Of a DNA stretch of 64,000 bases, positions 1-8,593 are shown piece after piece. Made by a program: the position numbers and the translations under genes. Under the pieces are notes generated by a model. That model was not told where the DNA came from. It worked only from the letters and a program-made list of their open reading frames with translations, and searched no databases. This DNA is from CAWARU01 sp963784575 (GTDB lineage Bacteria > Pseudomonadota > Gammaproteobacteria > UBA6186 > Azoamicaceae), in the NCBI GenBank assembly GCA_963784575.1, contig CAWARU010000001.1:186001-250000 (forward strand), in the 5' to 3' direction. Positions within the stretch are counted from its first letter, which is position 1; the number at the start of each line of letters is the position of its first letter.

Positions 1-1
1 A

Positions 2-286
2 GCTTTAGAAACTCGTGGCAGAAGAATGATTGAAGGCGAAAAAGAAATTAAAATGTTGGGTGAAATGATTCCAATACGTGCTGAAATTCAGATAATTGAT
101 AACATTTCAGCCCATGCCGATTATGTTGAAATTTTAAATTGGTTAGCAAATTTTAGTCGGCCTCCGAAAAAGATTTTTATCACGCATGGTGAAAAAGAAG
201 CTGGAAAATCCTTAAAAAACAAAATTGAAGAGCGCTTTGGATGGCAATGTGAACTACCCCACTACGCCCAAAGTTTTAACTTGTGA
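2..286 (+). CDS. Beta-CASP metallo-beta-lactamase nuclease, C-terminal end (partial)
   Basis: The reading frame is open from the window edge, so the 5' part of the gene lies outside. The visible 94 residues begin with the ALETRGRRMIEGEKEIKM stretch found after the beta-CASP region. They continue through NISAHADYVEILNWL, which carries the His-Ala-Asp of the RMMBL motif, and FITHGEKEA, whose His belongs to the zinc site. These motifs are typical of RNA-processing exonucleases of the metallo-beta-lactamase fold. The substrate cannot be told from the tail alone. The family assignment is firm; the exact orthologue is not. Confidence 0.85.
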   Translation, partial: ALETRGRRMIEGEKEIKMLGEMIPIRAEIQIIDNISAHADYVEILNWLANFSRPPKKIFITHGEKEAGKSLKNKIEERFGWQCELPHYAQSFNL

Positions 287-324
287 AAATCAATCTTGTT
301 TTCTAGTTTAAAAGATGCCTAATT

Positions 325-810
325 TCAACTTTTATTGATAAAACTAATGTCTCCTGTGCGTTCCATATTAATTTGAGCAATGCTAGCCAATGAATTTGTA
401 TTCATATTATTTCTTAAGCTAGCCATAATATCTTCTTTTGTTATTTGCGAGTTTTTCATTGCTTGTTGATTGAATTCACCATTTCCATAAAGAACAATGG
501 GGCTGCCCTTTAATATTTTCCCAAAAAAAGTTGAATAAAAAGTCAACCTTGAACACAACTTATGCAGCAGACTAATTAATAATGTTGAGGCCATTGTTTG
601 AAGTAATGAAAAATCTCCTGCATAAATACCTCTAGATAAAATAGCACCGATTGAAATAATAATGACAAAGTCAAATGATGTATTTAAATGAAGTCTATTA
701 TTCAATCGTAATAAGATAATGGCGTAAAAGAATATAATGAAGGTACGGATGAGAATGGCTGTCATGCCAAGATCAGAATTGATACTATTTAGGAATTTAA
801 CGTAATCCAT
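325..810 (-). CDS. DUF421 (YetF-like) membrane protein
   Basis: About 161 residues. The N-terminal half has three hydrophobic segments (roughly residues 10-30, 45-60 and 68-85), followed by a soluble tail with GSPIVLYGNGEFN and an ITKEDIMASLR helix. This is the DUF421/YetF arrangement; the family's function is poorly known. I start the protein at the ATG at 810 (MDYVKF), which has an AAGGA ribosome site upstream, rather than at the ATG at 834. It is shorter than the roughly 200-230 residues usual for the family, so the C-terminal domain is abbreviated. The gene directly follows a flavin-reductase stub whose stop lies at 812. Confidence 0.75.
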   Translation of the reverse strand: MDYVKFLNSINSDLGMTAILIRTFIIFFYAIILLRLNNRLHLNTSFDFVIIISIGAILSRGIYAGDFSLLQTMASTLLISLLHKLCSRLTFYSTFFGKILKGSPIVLYGNGEFNQQAMKNSQITKEDIMASLRNNMNTNSLASIAQINMERTGDISFINKS

Positions 811-811
811 A

Positions 812-1003
812 TTACGGTCCTTCGAAAAATGCAAAAATCAGGGGATCAAAATCTATCATCATAAGCCAGGATAATGGCATGACATTTGATTTATCTTTAT
901 AATGGGTTGTCACCATTACAACTGGGCCTGACTCAAGCAGGCCATAAAAATTTCCCAATCTAAATGATTTCTTTGTTGACATCTCCATCACCTTGCCTAA
1001 CAA
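812..1003 (-). pseudogene. Flavin reductase-like protein, N-terminal stub
   Basis: Sixty-three residues matching the start of flavin reductase/DIM6-type FMN-binding proteins: FRLGNFYGLLESGPVVMVTT, then a NVMPLSW stretch like that used for flavin binding. Complete members are about 180-200 residues, so roughly two thirds is missing. The frame stops at 812, two bases before the DUF421 start, which suggests a deletion joined the two genes. It is probably non-functional. Confidence 0.7.
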
Positions 1004-1184
1004 TTACTTTATATATAGGTCACATTACAGAAAATTAACATTTTCCCCAACCCTTTATCAATAATACTATACTTAATTTAATTTTAGCTTTATTTGCACA
1101 GCCGTCCTGCAAATATTTCATTGTTTGTAAAAAAGAATTAATCGAACGATATCATTCTACGTATCTCATATTATTGGAGGAATC

Positions 1185-2396
1185 ATGGCTAAGATATTAT
1201 GTGTTTTATATGACGATCCTATTGACGGGTATCCCAAAAGTTATGCACGGAATGATATTCCAAAGCTCGATCGATATCCTGATGGACAAACGCTTCCAAC
1301 CCCCAATCAAATTGATTTTAAACCAGGCGAGCTTTTAGGTTCTGTTTCTGGCGAACTGGGATTACGCAAATTTTTGGAAGATGCCGATCATACTTTTATT
1401 GTAACATCGGACAAGGATGGTCCAGATTCAGTTTTTGAAAAAGAATTACCAGACGCGGATGTTGTTATCTCCCAGCCATTCTGGCCCGCTTATTTAACAG
1501 CAGAACGACTTGCTAAAGCAAAAAAATTAAAACTTGCCATTACTGCCGGTATCGGTTCCGATCATGTTGATTTGCAGGCTGCAATTAATAAAGGAATCAC
1601 CGTTGCTGAAGTCACTTACTGCAATAGTAATAGCGTTGCTGAGCATATTGTGATGGTTATTTTAGCTTTAGCACACAATTATATCCCGTCTTACCAATGG
1701 GTTATAAACAAAGGCTGGAATATTGCGGATTGTGTCTCAAGAGCCTATGATATTGAAGGAATGACGATCGGTACAGTGGCCGCAGGAAGAATTGGGCTTG
1801 GAGTTTTAAAACGTTTAAAACCCTTTGATGTCAAATTACATTATACTGAGCGTCACAGGCTACCCAAAGAGATTGAACAAGAACTCAATCTTACTTATCA
1901 TGAAACAGTAGAATCCATGTTACCACTCTGTGATGTAGTCACTATTAATTGTCCTTTGCATTCTGAAACTGAGCATTTATTTAACGACGCAATGATAGCC
2001 AAAATGAAACGAGGAGCCTACTTAATCAATACAGCTCGCGGCAAAATATGCGAAGCAAATGCAGTGGCTAAAGCATTAGAAAGCGGACAATTAGCTGGAT
2101 ACGCTGGTGATGTTTGGTTTCCGCAACCTCCTCCTAAAGATCATCCATGGCGCACAATGCCGCACCACGGTATGACTCCTCATGTCGCAGGTACCACTCT
2201 TTCAGCTCAAGCTCGCTATGCTGCTGGTGTTCGTGAAATTCTCGAATGCTGGTTGGAAAAAAAGCCAATACGTAAAACATATCTCATTGTCGAGGATGGC
2301 AAACTTGCCGGTACTGGGGCTCATTCTTATAGTGCAGGAAATGCCACGGGGGGCTCTGAAGAAGCTATTAAGTTTAAAGAAGGGAAGAATATTTAG
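1185..2396 (+). CDS. fdh: NAD-dependent formate dehydrogenase
   Basis: A 403-residue cytosolic enzyme of the D-2-hydroxyacid dehydrogenase superfamily that oxidises formate to CO2 with NAD+. It has the long N-terminal extension of bacterial FDH (PKSYARNDIPKLDRYPDGQ). ITAGIGSDHVD and CNSNSVAEHIVM hold the formate-site Asn, the nucleotide fold is TVAAGRIGLGVL, NTARGK supplies the catalytic Arg, and the Gln/His pair lies in YAGDVWFPQPPPKDHPW and TPHVAGTTLSAQARYA. All expected catalytic residues appear present and the length is normal. The start is fixed by a GGAGG site 6-7 bases upstream. It stands alone, with no partner genes. Formate could provide NADH inside a host cell; that is inference. 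Confidence 0.96.
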   Translation: MAKILCVLYDDPIDGYPKSYARNDIPKLDRYPDGQTLPTPNQIDFKPGELLGSVSGELGLRKFLEDADHTFIVTSDKDGPDSVFEKELPDADVVISQPFWPAYLTAERLAKAKKLKLAITAGIGSDHVDLQAAINKGITVAEVTYCNSNSVAEHIVMVILALAHNYIPSYQWVINKGWNIADCVSRAYDIEGMTIGTVAAGRIGLGVLKRLKPFDVKLHYTERHRLPKEIEQELNLTYHETVESMLPLCDVVTINCPLHSETEHLFNDAMIAKMKRGAYLINTARGKICEANAVAKALESGQLAGYAGDVWFPQPPPKDHPWRTMPHHGMTPHVAGTTLSAQARYAAGVREILECWLEKKPIRKTYLIVEDGKLAGTGAHSYSAGNATGGSEEAIKFKEGKNI

Positions 2397-2424
2397 CAAA
2401 ATATACGCTAGTGACTACCATGGA

Positions 2425-2452
2425 GCCATGTGCCATGTGCCAAGTGCCATGT
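2425..2452. repeat. Four tandem copies of a 7-base unit
   Basis: GCCATGT is repeated at 2425, 2432 and 2446, with a one-base variant GCCAAGT at 2439. It lies in the 134-base gap after formate dehydrogenase. The function is unknown. Confidence 0.8.
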
Positions 2453-2453
2453 A

Positions 2454-2514
2454 GAGTCAGATCTAAACTTTTATAAATCTTTTATCAATAAAGTACCCAA
2501 AAATAATCTGACTC
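2454..2514. repeat. Imperfect inverted repeat with GAGTCAGAT ends
   Basis: GAGTCAGAT at 2454-2462 is mirrored by ATCTGACTC at 2506-2514, around an AT-rich 43-base centre. It lies between the convergent formate dehydrogenase and coiled-coil genes. The core resembles the GGGTCGGATCT arms of the large palindrome at 54340-54397, so it may be an eroded member of the same REP-like family. A weak bidirectional terminator is the alternative. Confidence 0.4.
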
Positions 2515-3232
2515 CCTCTTTCTAATCAATTTATACTTTGGCTTTAGCTTTTTGTTCTTGTTCTCTTTTTTCTTTATCTATTTTCATTAAAACGCGCCTT
2601 ATCTTACCTAATCTATCCCTTTCAGCATTGACCGGCTTTAACTGAGTCTCAATTTTTTCTGCGCGTGCTTTATTTTTTTCTAATTTCTCTATTTCTCCTT
2701 TAGGCAAATTAAGAATTTGAGTTATAGTAGCATATCGCGTTTCGTAAGAGGTTAATTTCATTCTTGCAGTAACCATCTCGGCGGTAATTCCATTATCCTT
2801 TAAGAATTGAATCATATCAGGTTTCCGATAATAGTCTGGCGGACATTTTGAAGCCAGAGGCGTAATAGCGTCTATATCTTTCTGTGTCTGTGCAAGATCC
2901 TGCAGCGGCTTTTCCATTTGTTTTTTCCATTGTTCAATTTGTTCTTGTAAGTGGCGAGAGTGAAAAAAACTACAAAGCTTGCTGTATTCCTCTCGTAGCG
3001 CCTTAACTTCAGGAGTCTCTAGGGCACCTATTTTTAGACTGATACTACCTGGTCCCATAATCGGCATTGCTAATTCTTCGGATGTGGCAGTTCTTAAAAT
3101 ATCTTCGTCAGTGGATTCCTTTTTTGACTGCTGTTTAGCTTTATCTAATTCATAAGCTGTTAAGGTATGATCTGATCCCGTTTCTCCGGACTCCTAATTT
3201 GATAAACTTAGCATTAGGAAAAAGGAGACTTT

Positions 3233-3523
3233 ATGGGTACCAAATCAAAGAGGCACAATCAGGAATTTAAGCAAAAAGCTATTAAGCTTGCTTTATCCTC
3301 ATCACAACCAATCGCTATCACTGCAAAGGACCTTGGTATTAACCACGCGACTTTGTATTCCTGGGTAAAGAAAAATAAAACTAAATACATTGAAAAACAT
3401 GGTCAAGAAGGCATAGATGTTCACGAAGAACTTGCAAGGCTAAGGAAAGAAAATGCCCGCTTAAAGGAGGAGCGGGAAATTTTAAAAAAGGCGGCAACCT
3501 TCTTCGCGAAAGCGTCAGAATAA
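3233..3523 (+). CDS. IS3 OrfA, helix-turn-helix transposase subunit
   Basis: Ninety-six residues. An N-terminal helix-turn-helix (AIKLALSSSQPIAITAKDLG, then NHATLYSWVKK) is followed by a leucine-zipper-like helix (ELARLRKENARLKEEREILKKA). It binds the IS ends. Near its end the run A AAA AAG (3484-3490) is a typical -1 slippery site. Reading on in the -1 frame gives RIKYQFINQHREEF and then OrfB, so an OrfAB fusion transposase is expected by programmed frameshifting. There is a good AAAGGAG site before the ATG. Confidence 0.95.
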   Translation: MGTKSKRHNQEFKQKAIKLALSSSQPIAITAKDLGINHATLYSWVKKNKTKYIEKHGQEGIDVHEELARLRKENARLKEEREILKKAATFFAKASE

Positions 3524-3561
3524 AATATCAATTTATTAATCAACATCGCGAGGAATTTACA

Positions 3562-4383
3562 ATGAGCACTATGTTTTGCTTAATGAATGTCTCAAAAAGT
3601 GGCTATTATGAGTGGCTAGATGGAGAGATGAGCAATAGGGAGAAAATTAATATGGAATTAACCCAAAAGATACAGAAAATCCATCAAGAGAGTCGAGGTA
3701 CGTACGGAGGTCTACGAATTTTTGCCGAGCTACGTGAGCAGGGAATGCCATATAGCTTAAACCGCGTCCTGCGTCTTAAACGTAAGGCCGGCATCCTAGC
3801 TAAAGCCAAGAAGCGATTTAAGGCTACTACCGATTCCAAACATAACTTTCCAATAAAAGAAAATGTTTTAAATCGGGAATTTAATGTATTAACGCCCAAT
3901 ACTCACTGGGCATCTGATATTAGCTACGTGCCAACAGGTGAGGGATGGTTGTATTTGGCTGTTATAATAGACTTATTTTCGCGCAAAGTGATTGGATGGT
4001 CGATGGAAGAAAACATGAAGACGGGGTTAGTCAAATCTGCTTTGCTAATGGCACTGGATAGTCGTGGTGTAAGTGATGGATTACTGCATCATTCTGACCG
4101 AGGAGTTCAGTATGCATCCAATGAATATCAAACACTTTTAGCTAGCAGAAATATAATTTCCAGTATGAGCAGGAAGGGTAATTGCTGGGATAATAGTGTT
4201 GTTGAAAGCTTTTTTCACACTCTGAAGACAGAGCTTGTACATCATTGTAGATATAAGACCAGAGAAGAGGCTGCGCAGAGTATTTTCGAGTATATTGAGG
4301 TTTTTTATAACCGCAAGAGACGTCATTCTACATTGGGCTACCAATCGCCTGAAAAGTATGAGATGATGGCTCTTGCAGCATAG
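3562..4383 (+). CDS. IS3 OrfB, DDE transposase
   Basis: A 273-residue integrase-fold catalytic subunit. The N-terminal HTH_21-type region (NVSKSGYYEWL, SRGTYGGLRIF) is followed by the DDE residues: Asp in HWASDISYV, Asp in LHHSDRGVQYAS and Glu in NCWDNSVVESFFHTLKTE. The C-terminus has the usual YNRKRRHSTLGYQSPEKYE. The ATG at 3562 is one possible start, but the frame is open upstream and is most likely entered by -1 frameshift from OrfA. It is intact in this copy. Confidence 0.95.
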   Translation: MSTMFCLMNVSKSGYYEWLDGEMSNREKINMELTQKIQKIHQESRGTYGGLRIFAELREQGMPYSLNRVLRLKRKAGILAKAKKRFKATTDSKHNFPIKENVLNREFNVLTPNTHWASDISYVPTGEGWLYLAVIIDLFSRKVIGWSMEENMKTGLVKSALLMALDSRGVSDGLLHHSDRGVQYASNEYQTLLASRNIISSMSRKGNCWDNSVVESFFHTLKTELVHHCRYKTREEAAQSIFEYIEVFYNRKRRHSTLGYQSPEKYEMMALAA

Positions 4384-4640
4384 AGAAGGAAGTCTGGAAA
4401 ATCGGATACAGATCAGTACTACTCATATTTGAACTCCTAATAATTATTGAAAAAAAGGTATTTGTGTCACGAAACAATCGTGTTACAAATACAGGTTGTT
4501 TAAGACATTAATGTAGTTTAAGACATAAATTTGGTTGATATAACTCAATTAATAGTCAGTAATTCGACCTCTATAATGTCTGAAATCATATGAAAACTAG
4601 TTTTTATATTAAAAGATTGTAATTGTAAAGATGTATACTT

Positions 4641-5366
4641 TCACAGGTATATACCATTCTCAAGTTCTTCTTGATGAATTTTAATCCATTCAATACATTT
4701 ATTTGTCCAATTAATAGCATTGATCCAATTGTGATGGTGCAAGCCTTCTTCGACTCTTAATTTATACATTTCGATCTGTTTTCTCTGGATTTCAATAATT
4801 TTTTCAATAAAATCCTGTCTCTGATCGAAACCATAGGCATCCAACATTAATTTCATTCTTCGGCTTTGCTCTTTGGGATCTATTTCTTCCTCGCCTAAAC
4901 AACACCACATCCAAACTGCATAAGCTAAATCGGCTGCCCTGGTACCTGGGGCAGCAGCATCAAAATCAATAAACGCAGTAGGTTTTCCTTCTATCCATAC
5001 GGCATTGCAAGGAGAAAGATCATTGTGACATATGATATCAAAATTGCCGATAAGATTACATGAGTGTGTTGCATCATGATATTCACGAATTAGTTTGGCG
5101 GCGGCAACTAATTGCGAGTCTTCCCATTCATCTAAGTCAGGAGGAACATCTCCTTCGATAAAAGTTAAAATTTCGCGATTTAATTCATCAATCCCTAAAA
5201 ATCTGGGTGCCCCATTAAATCCCACTTTTTCCAAATGTTGAAGTAGCGCATGGACAAAATTTGCATTTTGAGATAAAGGTCTGCGGACAGTGTTTCCGAT
5301 TTTTATAATATTTTGGGTAACACGCCCGCCCGTTAATTTCTCATGGTTCATTTTTTTCATGTCCAT
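4641..5366 (-). CDS. Aminoglycoside phosphotransferase-family kinase
   Basis: A 241-residue cytosolic small-molecule kinase of the APH/choline-kinase fold. The catalytic loop is ICHNDLSPCNAVW (HxDxxxxN) and the Mg-binding Asp is in TAFIDFDAAAPGTRAADLAY. It overlaps the end of the upstream marR gene by 26 bases, so the two are probably co-transcribed and translationally coupled. Several ATGs lie at the start (5366, 5360 and 5351), and the choice among them is uncertain. The substrate is unknown; a MarR partner fits a drug- or metabolite-induced modification system. Confidence 0.85.
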   Translation of the reverse strand: MDMKKMNHEKLTGGRVTQNIIKIGNTVRRPLSQNANFVHALLQHLEKVGFNGAPRFLGIDELNREILTFIEGDVPPDLDEWEDSQLVAAAKLIREYHDATHSCNLIGNFDIICHNDLSPCNAVWIEGKPTAFIDFDAAAPGTRAADLAYAVWMWCCLGEEEIDPKEQSRRMKLMLDAYGFDQRQDFIEKIIEIQRKQIEMYKLRVEEGLHHHNWINAINWTNKCIEWIKIHQEELENGIYL

Positions 5367-5811
5367 AATGTATGAGATTTTTCAAACATTTTATGAATTG
5401 TGGCTCTTTTGCATTCAACACCTTAAAAAACTGGGCATCTTTTTCCTCAACGGAGGGTAAGGCTTTACTTAATATCGCTCTTCCTTTTTGGGTAAGGCTT
5501 GGATGTTTGGAACGTTGATCTGTCTTTTGAACTCGTTCAATTAATCCTTTGGCCTGCAATCCTTTCAAAACTTGCGAAGTTGTATTGGGATCTAAGCCTG
5601 CTTGGCGTGAAACTGCCACTTGGGTCGTAGTTTCATTATTTCTTGTTAACCAGCCTACTGTAGCTAACACTACAAATTGGGGGTGCGTTAATTGGAGGGG
5701 CTTTAAGGCATCCTCAATGGCCCTGCGCCAGTTTGTGCTGACCCGCCAAAGAAGATAACCCGGGCTATCTTCGGGACCAGTGAAGCTACTGATTTTTTTA
5801 AAATCTATCAT
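5341..5811 (-). CDS. MarR-family transcriptional regulator
   Basis: A 156-residue winged-helix dimeric repressor. The N-terminal helix is followed by LTHPQFVVLATVGWL, the recognition region VSRQAGLDPNTTSQVLKGLQAKGLI, and the wing DQRSKHPSLTQKGRAIL. It sits just upstream of, and overlaps, the APH-like kinase gene it probably controls. Between its start and the broken EVE gene is only about 20 bases, so its promoter may now be affected by the IS66 insertion at 5910. Confidence 0.92.
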   Translation of the reverse strand: MIDFKKISSFTGPEDSPGYLLWRVSTNWRRAIEDALKPLQLTHPQFVVLATVGWLTRNNETTTQVAVSRQAGLDPNTTSQVLKGLQAKGLIERVQKTDQRSKHPSLTQKGRAILSKALPSVEEKDAQFFKVLNAKEPQFIKCLKNLIHYGHEKNEP

Positions 5812-5909
5812 TCAAATATCTATTAACCTACATTTAAGTTAAATCAACTGCCATACCTTTTGCAATCATTTGAAAATCATTTTCATTGATTGAAAAACAT
5901 CCTTTTTTA

Positions 5910-7598
5910 GTAACTGCTCGCCCCCTCTATTCAAATTTTCCAGCGAAAGCCATTTGAATTGCGATTAATGGATTATACCCCTTGTTTGCCATCGTTTGTA
6001 AGTAACTTGAAATGCGACAATAAGCTTGAGCATAAAGTTCTTGTCTAAAGCATCCTGAAATCTTTTGTTTCACTTTTGCCATTCTCAAATCCCGTTCAGC
6101 CCTGTTGTTCGTAAAACTTATGTCAGATCTTTTAGCAAAGAGCAGGACAGCAGACTCATAATCTCTTAATCTCTCCCATAAATTATGGGCGTCTGATTTC
6201 GCCATGACTCCTCTTTGCCCTTTAGGCTTAGGCGGAATAGCAGGAAGCTCTTTTTCTCCACGAGTAAGAATATTTCTGTAACGTTTTTGTAAGTTGGTAT
6301 ATTCTTCTTCTCTGAGCCTCTTCTTTTTTCGTTTGGATACTGTTTTACATACTTCTTGTAGCAGCGCTTTTATATTTAATGCCCAGCTGTATCCATTCGA
6401 ATCTATCACATAAGTGAGTTCCCGCAGTAAATGAGAACCGCATAAACCATGATCGCAATGGTCGTACATAAGGTATGACGACCAACAGTCATGAATAATA
6501 ACTCCGCTATAACGAGGGATTATGTTGATAGCATTGATGGCCTCTGAACCTCGACTCTGATGTAAGAACTTTAAAGTTATATCATCACCAGAATAGACAT
6601 GAATCCATTGATTATCTTTATCAACTCTCAATGAAGTTTCATCCACATTCAGTGCCGGACATTTAAGTAAGCGTTCTACTGATTTTGATTCCGATGTTTC
6701 TAAAACATTATGGAGTCGCAAAACAAAATTTAATAAGGTCGCTTCGGAAATCAAGACACCAATGAGTGTCTTAACCATCTTTTGGACTCGATTTAGGGAA
6801 ATCATTTGGCATACCAATAAATTGATAATATAAGCCTTAATACCCCCGCCATATTGCAATGGCCCATGCATATCACTTGGAAATGTCCCTTTAACTTCTG
6901 AATCGCAATTTGGACAAATCTTCTTTTCAGCATCAAAATGTTCGACGGTTTTTTCAAAGACAATGTCAATTTTTGTTCTTCGTTCAAGGTCAAAGCTTGC
7001 AACTTTGCTTAAATCCTCACCACAAACATCACAATATTCTACTGCAGCTATAGTGACGGTCTCTACTGTTCTTGTATTATCGACTGTCGAATCGGATTCA
7101 AGTTTTCCTTTACCCTTTGTGCCTGGTTGTGTGGAAGATTCATCTTTTCCAGTTTGTGAAGGGGGTATACTAGAATTTTTGCTAGTTTTCTTTGTGGTCT
7201 TCTCAAGAAAAATGGATACAAGTAAGTTGATGAGCATCAGCATGCTTTGGAAAAGCATTCTTGTCTCTGAATTTATCTTTTTGTCTTTGGCAAGGTGGTC
7301 GAACTCATTCTTTAGTCGTTCAACTTCTTCCATCAACGAAAGTTTGTTTACAGTACTCATGAAAGCAATCATAACATGAGTTTTTTTGGCTTAATTGGAT
7401 TGTCATCATTTCGATAAAAAGGTACAAGCCTTCTTCAAAGCCCCCGAGGCTGAGTAATGATCCTGTAGGATCAGCAGGATCCATTTTTAGACATGGTCAA
7501 TGGTGGTTTAGGAAAATTCGAAATTGATGGCAAAAAATCGTGTCAAGAGTTTTTTCACATTTCTTTAAAAAAATTTACTGGAGGGGGCGAGCAGTTAC
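5910..7598 (-). mobile_element. IS66-family insertion sequence (1689 bp)
   Basis: GTAACTGCTCGCCCCCTC at 5910-5927 is perfectly inverted at 7581-7598; the GTAA start is typical of IS66. The flanks CTTTTTTA at 5902-5909 and 7599-7606 are an identical 8-bp target duplication. Only the tnpC-type transposase is present, with no tnpA or tnpB, as in the single-gene IS66 subgroup. The region 7380-7580 holds no convincing gene. Confidence 0.95.
5927..7372 (-). CDS. IS66-family transposase (TnpC type)
   Basis: A 481-residue transposase. The N-terminal coiled coil (SLMEEVERLKNEFDHLAKD) is followed by a low-complexity linker (SKNSSIPPSQTGKDESS). A zinc-binding part has YCDVCGEDLS and ICPNCDSEVKG. The DDE core has Asp in LNVDETSLRVDKDNQW, Asp in VIIHDCWSSYL and Glu in FTNNRAERDLRMAKVKQKIS. 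Length and motifs are complete, so it may be active. The start may be the ATG at 7360 (MSTVNKL) rather than 7372. The stop lies at the edge of the left inverted repeat. Confidence 0.94.
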   Translation of the reverse strand: MIAFMSTVNKLSLMEEVERLKNEFDHLAKDKKINSETRMLFQSMLMLINLLVSIFLEKTTKKTSKNSSIPPSQTGKDESSTQPGTKGKGKLESDSTVDNTRTVETVTIAAVEYCDVCGEDLSKVASFDLERRTKIDIVFEKTVEHFDAEKKICPNCDSEVKGTFPSDMHGPLQYGGGIKAYIINLLVCQMISLNRVQKMVKTLIGVLISEATLLNFVLRLHNVLETSESKSVERLLKCPALNVDETSLRVDKDNQWIHVYSGDDITLKFLHQSRGSEAINAINIIPRYSGVIIHDCWSSYLMYDHCDHGLCGSHLLRELTYVIDSNGYSWALNIKALLQEVCKTVSKRKKKRLREEEYTNLQKRYRNILTRGEKELPAIPPKPKGQRGVMAKSDAHNLWERLRDYESAVLLFAKRSDISFTNNRAERDLRMAKVKQKISGCFRQELYAQAYCRISSYLQTMANKGYNPLIAIQMAFAGKFE

Positions 7599-7957
7599 CT
7601 TTTTTAAAAGGAAACCCCCATCTTTTCTTGTCATGTATGAAGGAAAGTTTCTCTATCAAAGAAGCAATGGGTAATTCCCTCCCAGAATGAAATATAACAT
7701 TTCGTCTCTAAGGAATGAAGTCCGCATCCATTTGAAATTCGTAAGGTTCCCCCTGTACAATTCTTCCAATGGCGGTAAATCGTCGACAGGGTATACAGTG
7801 TTTATCCTTTTGAAATTGTTCCGTTGGGGAATAATAAAGGATCCAGTCCCCTTCCTGCATTTTTTTTAATGGACCTTGTTTGCCATGACAAACTTGAATA
7901 AAACCACCTTTTACTGCACGTAATACGTGTTCTCGACAGGCTACAGCAATCCAATAA

Positions 7958-8338
7958 TTAGGCATTGCTGTCTTCCCTCAACTTATATACCCGAATGCGA
8001 TGCCCATCTGGGTCTAAAGCAACAAAAGTACGGCCAAAATCCATATCAGTCGGCGATTGTGCCATGGAGATTCCCATTTTTAACCACATCTTATAAACAT
8101 CATCGATGTTATCCTCCTTAAAGCAGATCTCACTGCTGGCTGGCTCATGTGTAACTTTGGGTTCAGCGGTTTTGTTGGACCAAAGCCCCAATTGAATGCC
8201 GTTTTTGAAGTCAAATAGCGCAAAGGTCGATGACTTCTGACTCGGTTCTTGTAAAAGAAGTTGTTGATAAAAATCAGCGCTTTCCAATGGGTTAGAAACA
8301 AAGAGGATAAAGAGATTGGGATTTAGCTTGTTTTGCAT
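7958..8338 (-). CDS. VOC-family (glyoxalase/bleomycin-resistance fold) protein
   Basis: A 126-residue protein with the paired beta-alpha-beta-beta-beta units of the VOC superfamily: NPNLFILFVSNPLESADFYQ opens the first, and FGRTFVALDPDGHRIRVYKL closes the second. Members bind drugs or act as metal-dependent lyases or dioxygenases; the activity cannot be assigned. Its end overlaps the start of the EVE gene by 8 bases, so the two formed an operon. An inverted repeat at 8356-8384 lies just upstream and could be its operator. Confidence 0.85.
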   Translation of the reverse strand: MQNKLNPNLFILFVSNPLESADFYQQLLLQEPSQKSSTFALFDFKNGIQLGLWSNKTAEPKVTHEPASSEICFKEDNIDDVYKMWLKMGISMAQSPTDMDFGRTFVALDPDGHRIRVYKLREDSNA

Positions 8339-8355
8339 AAAAAATTCCTAATTTA

Positions 8356-8384
8356 TTAATACGTATTGTGATAATACGTGTTAA
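8356..8384. promoter_or_regulatory. Possible operator upstream of the VOC gene
   Basis: TTAATACGT (8356-8364) and ACGTGTTAA (8376-8384) form an inverted repeat with one mismatch, 18-46 bases upstream of the VOC start codon. AATACGT also appears twice as a direct repeat. The position fits a repressor site; no regulator has been identified. Confidence 0.4.
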
Positions 8385-8424
8385 TATCATAATTGTCAAC
8401 CTTAAAATTTAAAGTCATATTTTG

Positions 8425-8590
8425 TTATCTTACTATAATATTTCTAAGATATTTAACTGGGATATTCCATCTTTTAATGTTCACATGCTCACCCTCTTTT
8501 ATTTCATACTTTTTTTCGATACCTATTTTATTTAAAAAATGGGCATCATGCGAAACAACCACTAGCGTCGCAGGAAAATTCTTAAATACC
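8425..8590 (-). pseudogene. ABC-F ATPase, C-terminal remnant
   Basis: A reading frame without a start encodes FKNFPATLVVVSHDAHFLNK, the H-loop region of ABC-F proteins (LVVSHDxxFL), followed by a basic tail ending YLRNIIVR and a TAA at 8425. Only about 55 residues remain. ABC-F proteins act at the ribosome, many giving antibiotic resistance. It is a dead fragment abutting the TipA-like remnant on the other strand. Confidence 0.7.
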
Positions 8591-8593
8591 TAA

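Larger units (their letters stand above)
3168..4415 (+). mobile_element. IS3-family insertion sequence, copy 1 (1248 bp)
   Basis: The ends are imperfect inverted repeats: TGATCTGATCCCGTTTCTCC at the left and, read inward from the right, TGATCTGTATCCGATTTTCC. GTA at 3165-3167 and 4416-4418 is a 3-bp target duplication, normal for IS3. It carries orfA and orfB in the usual overlapping frames. A second copy of exactly the same length, apart from an intron, lies at 39759-43292, so transposition was recent. Confidence 0.95.
2531..4426 (-). pseudogene. Coiled-coil protein gene interrupted at codon 4 by an IS3 element
   Basis: The frame at 2531-3067 stays open upstream to the IS edge at 3167. On the far side of the IS, the minus strand from 4426 reads ATG AGT AGT after an AGGAG site. 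Removing 3168-4415 plus one copy of the GTA target duplication joins the two into one frame: MSSTLTAYELDKAKQQ, then about 198 more residues, 214 in all. The protein is mainly charged helix (residues about 60-205) and ends EKREQEQKAKAKV; I do not recognise a family. At present only internal starts such as the ATG at 3067 could be used. It may be a helical effector-type protein, but nothing proves that. Confidence 0.8.
5834..7965 (-). pseudogene. EVE-domain protein gene, broken by a TAG codon and by IS66
   Basis: The first 85 residues (7965-7708) start MPNYWIAVACREHVL and contain GDWILYYSPTEQF, the EVE/UPF0310 fold that binds modified bases. An in-frame TAG follows FIP. Past it the same frame reads RRNVIFHSGRELPIASLIEK and LSFIHDKKRWGFPFKK up to the IS at 7598. 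Beyond the IS, the frame resumes from 5909 as GCFSINENDFQMIAKGMAVD and ends at 5834. Deleting the IS and one 8-bp duplication gives a normal-length EVE protein (about 145 residues) with just one nonsense codon. It overlaps the upstream VOC gene by 8 bases. Confidence 0.88.

Noticed and set aside
7493..7690. Short plus-strand frame crossing the right end of IS66
   Set aside because: It spans an IS boundary and is antisense to the EVE gene; chance frame.
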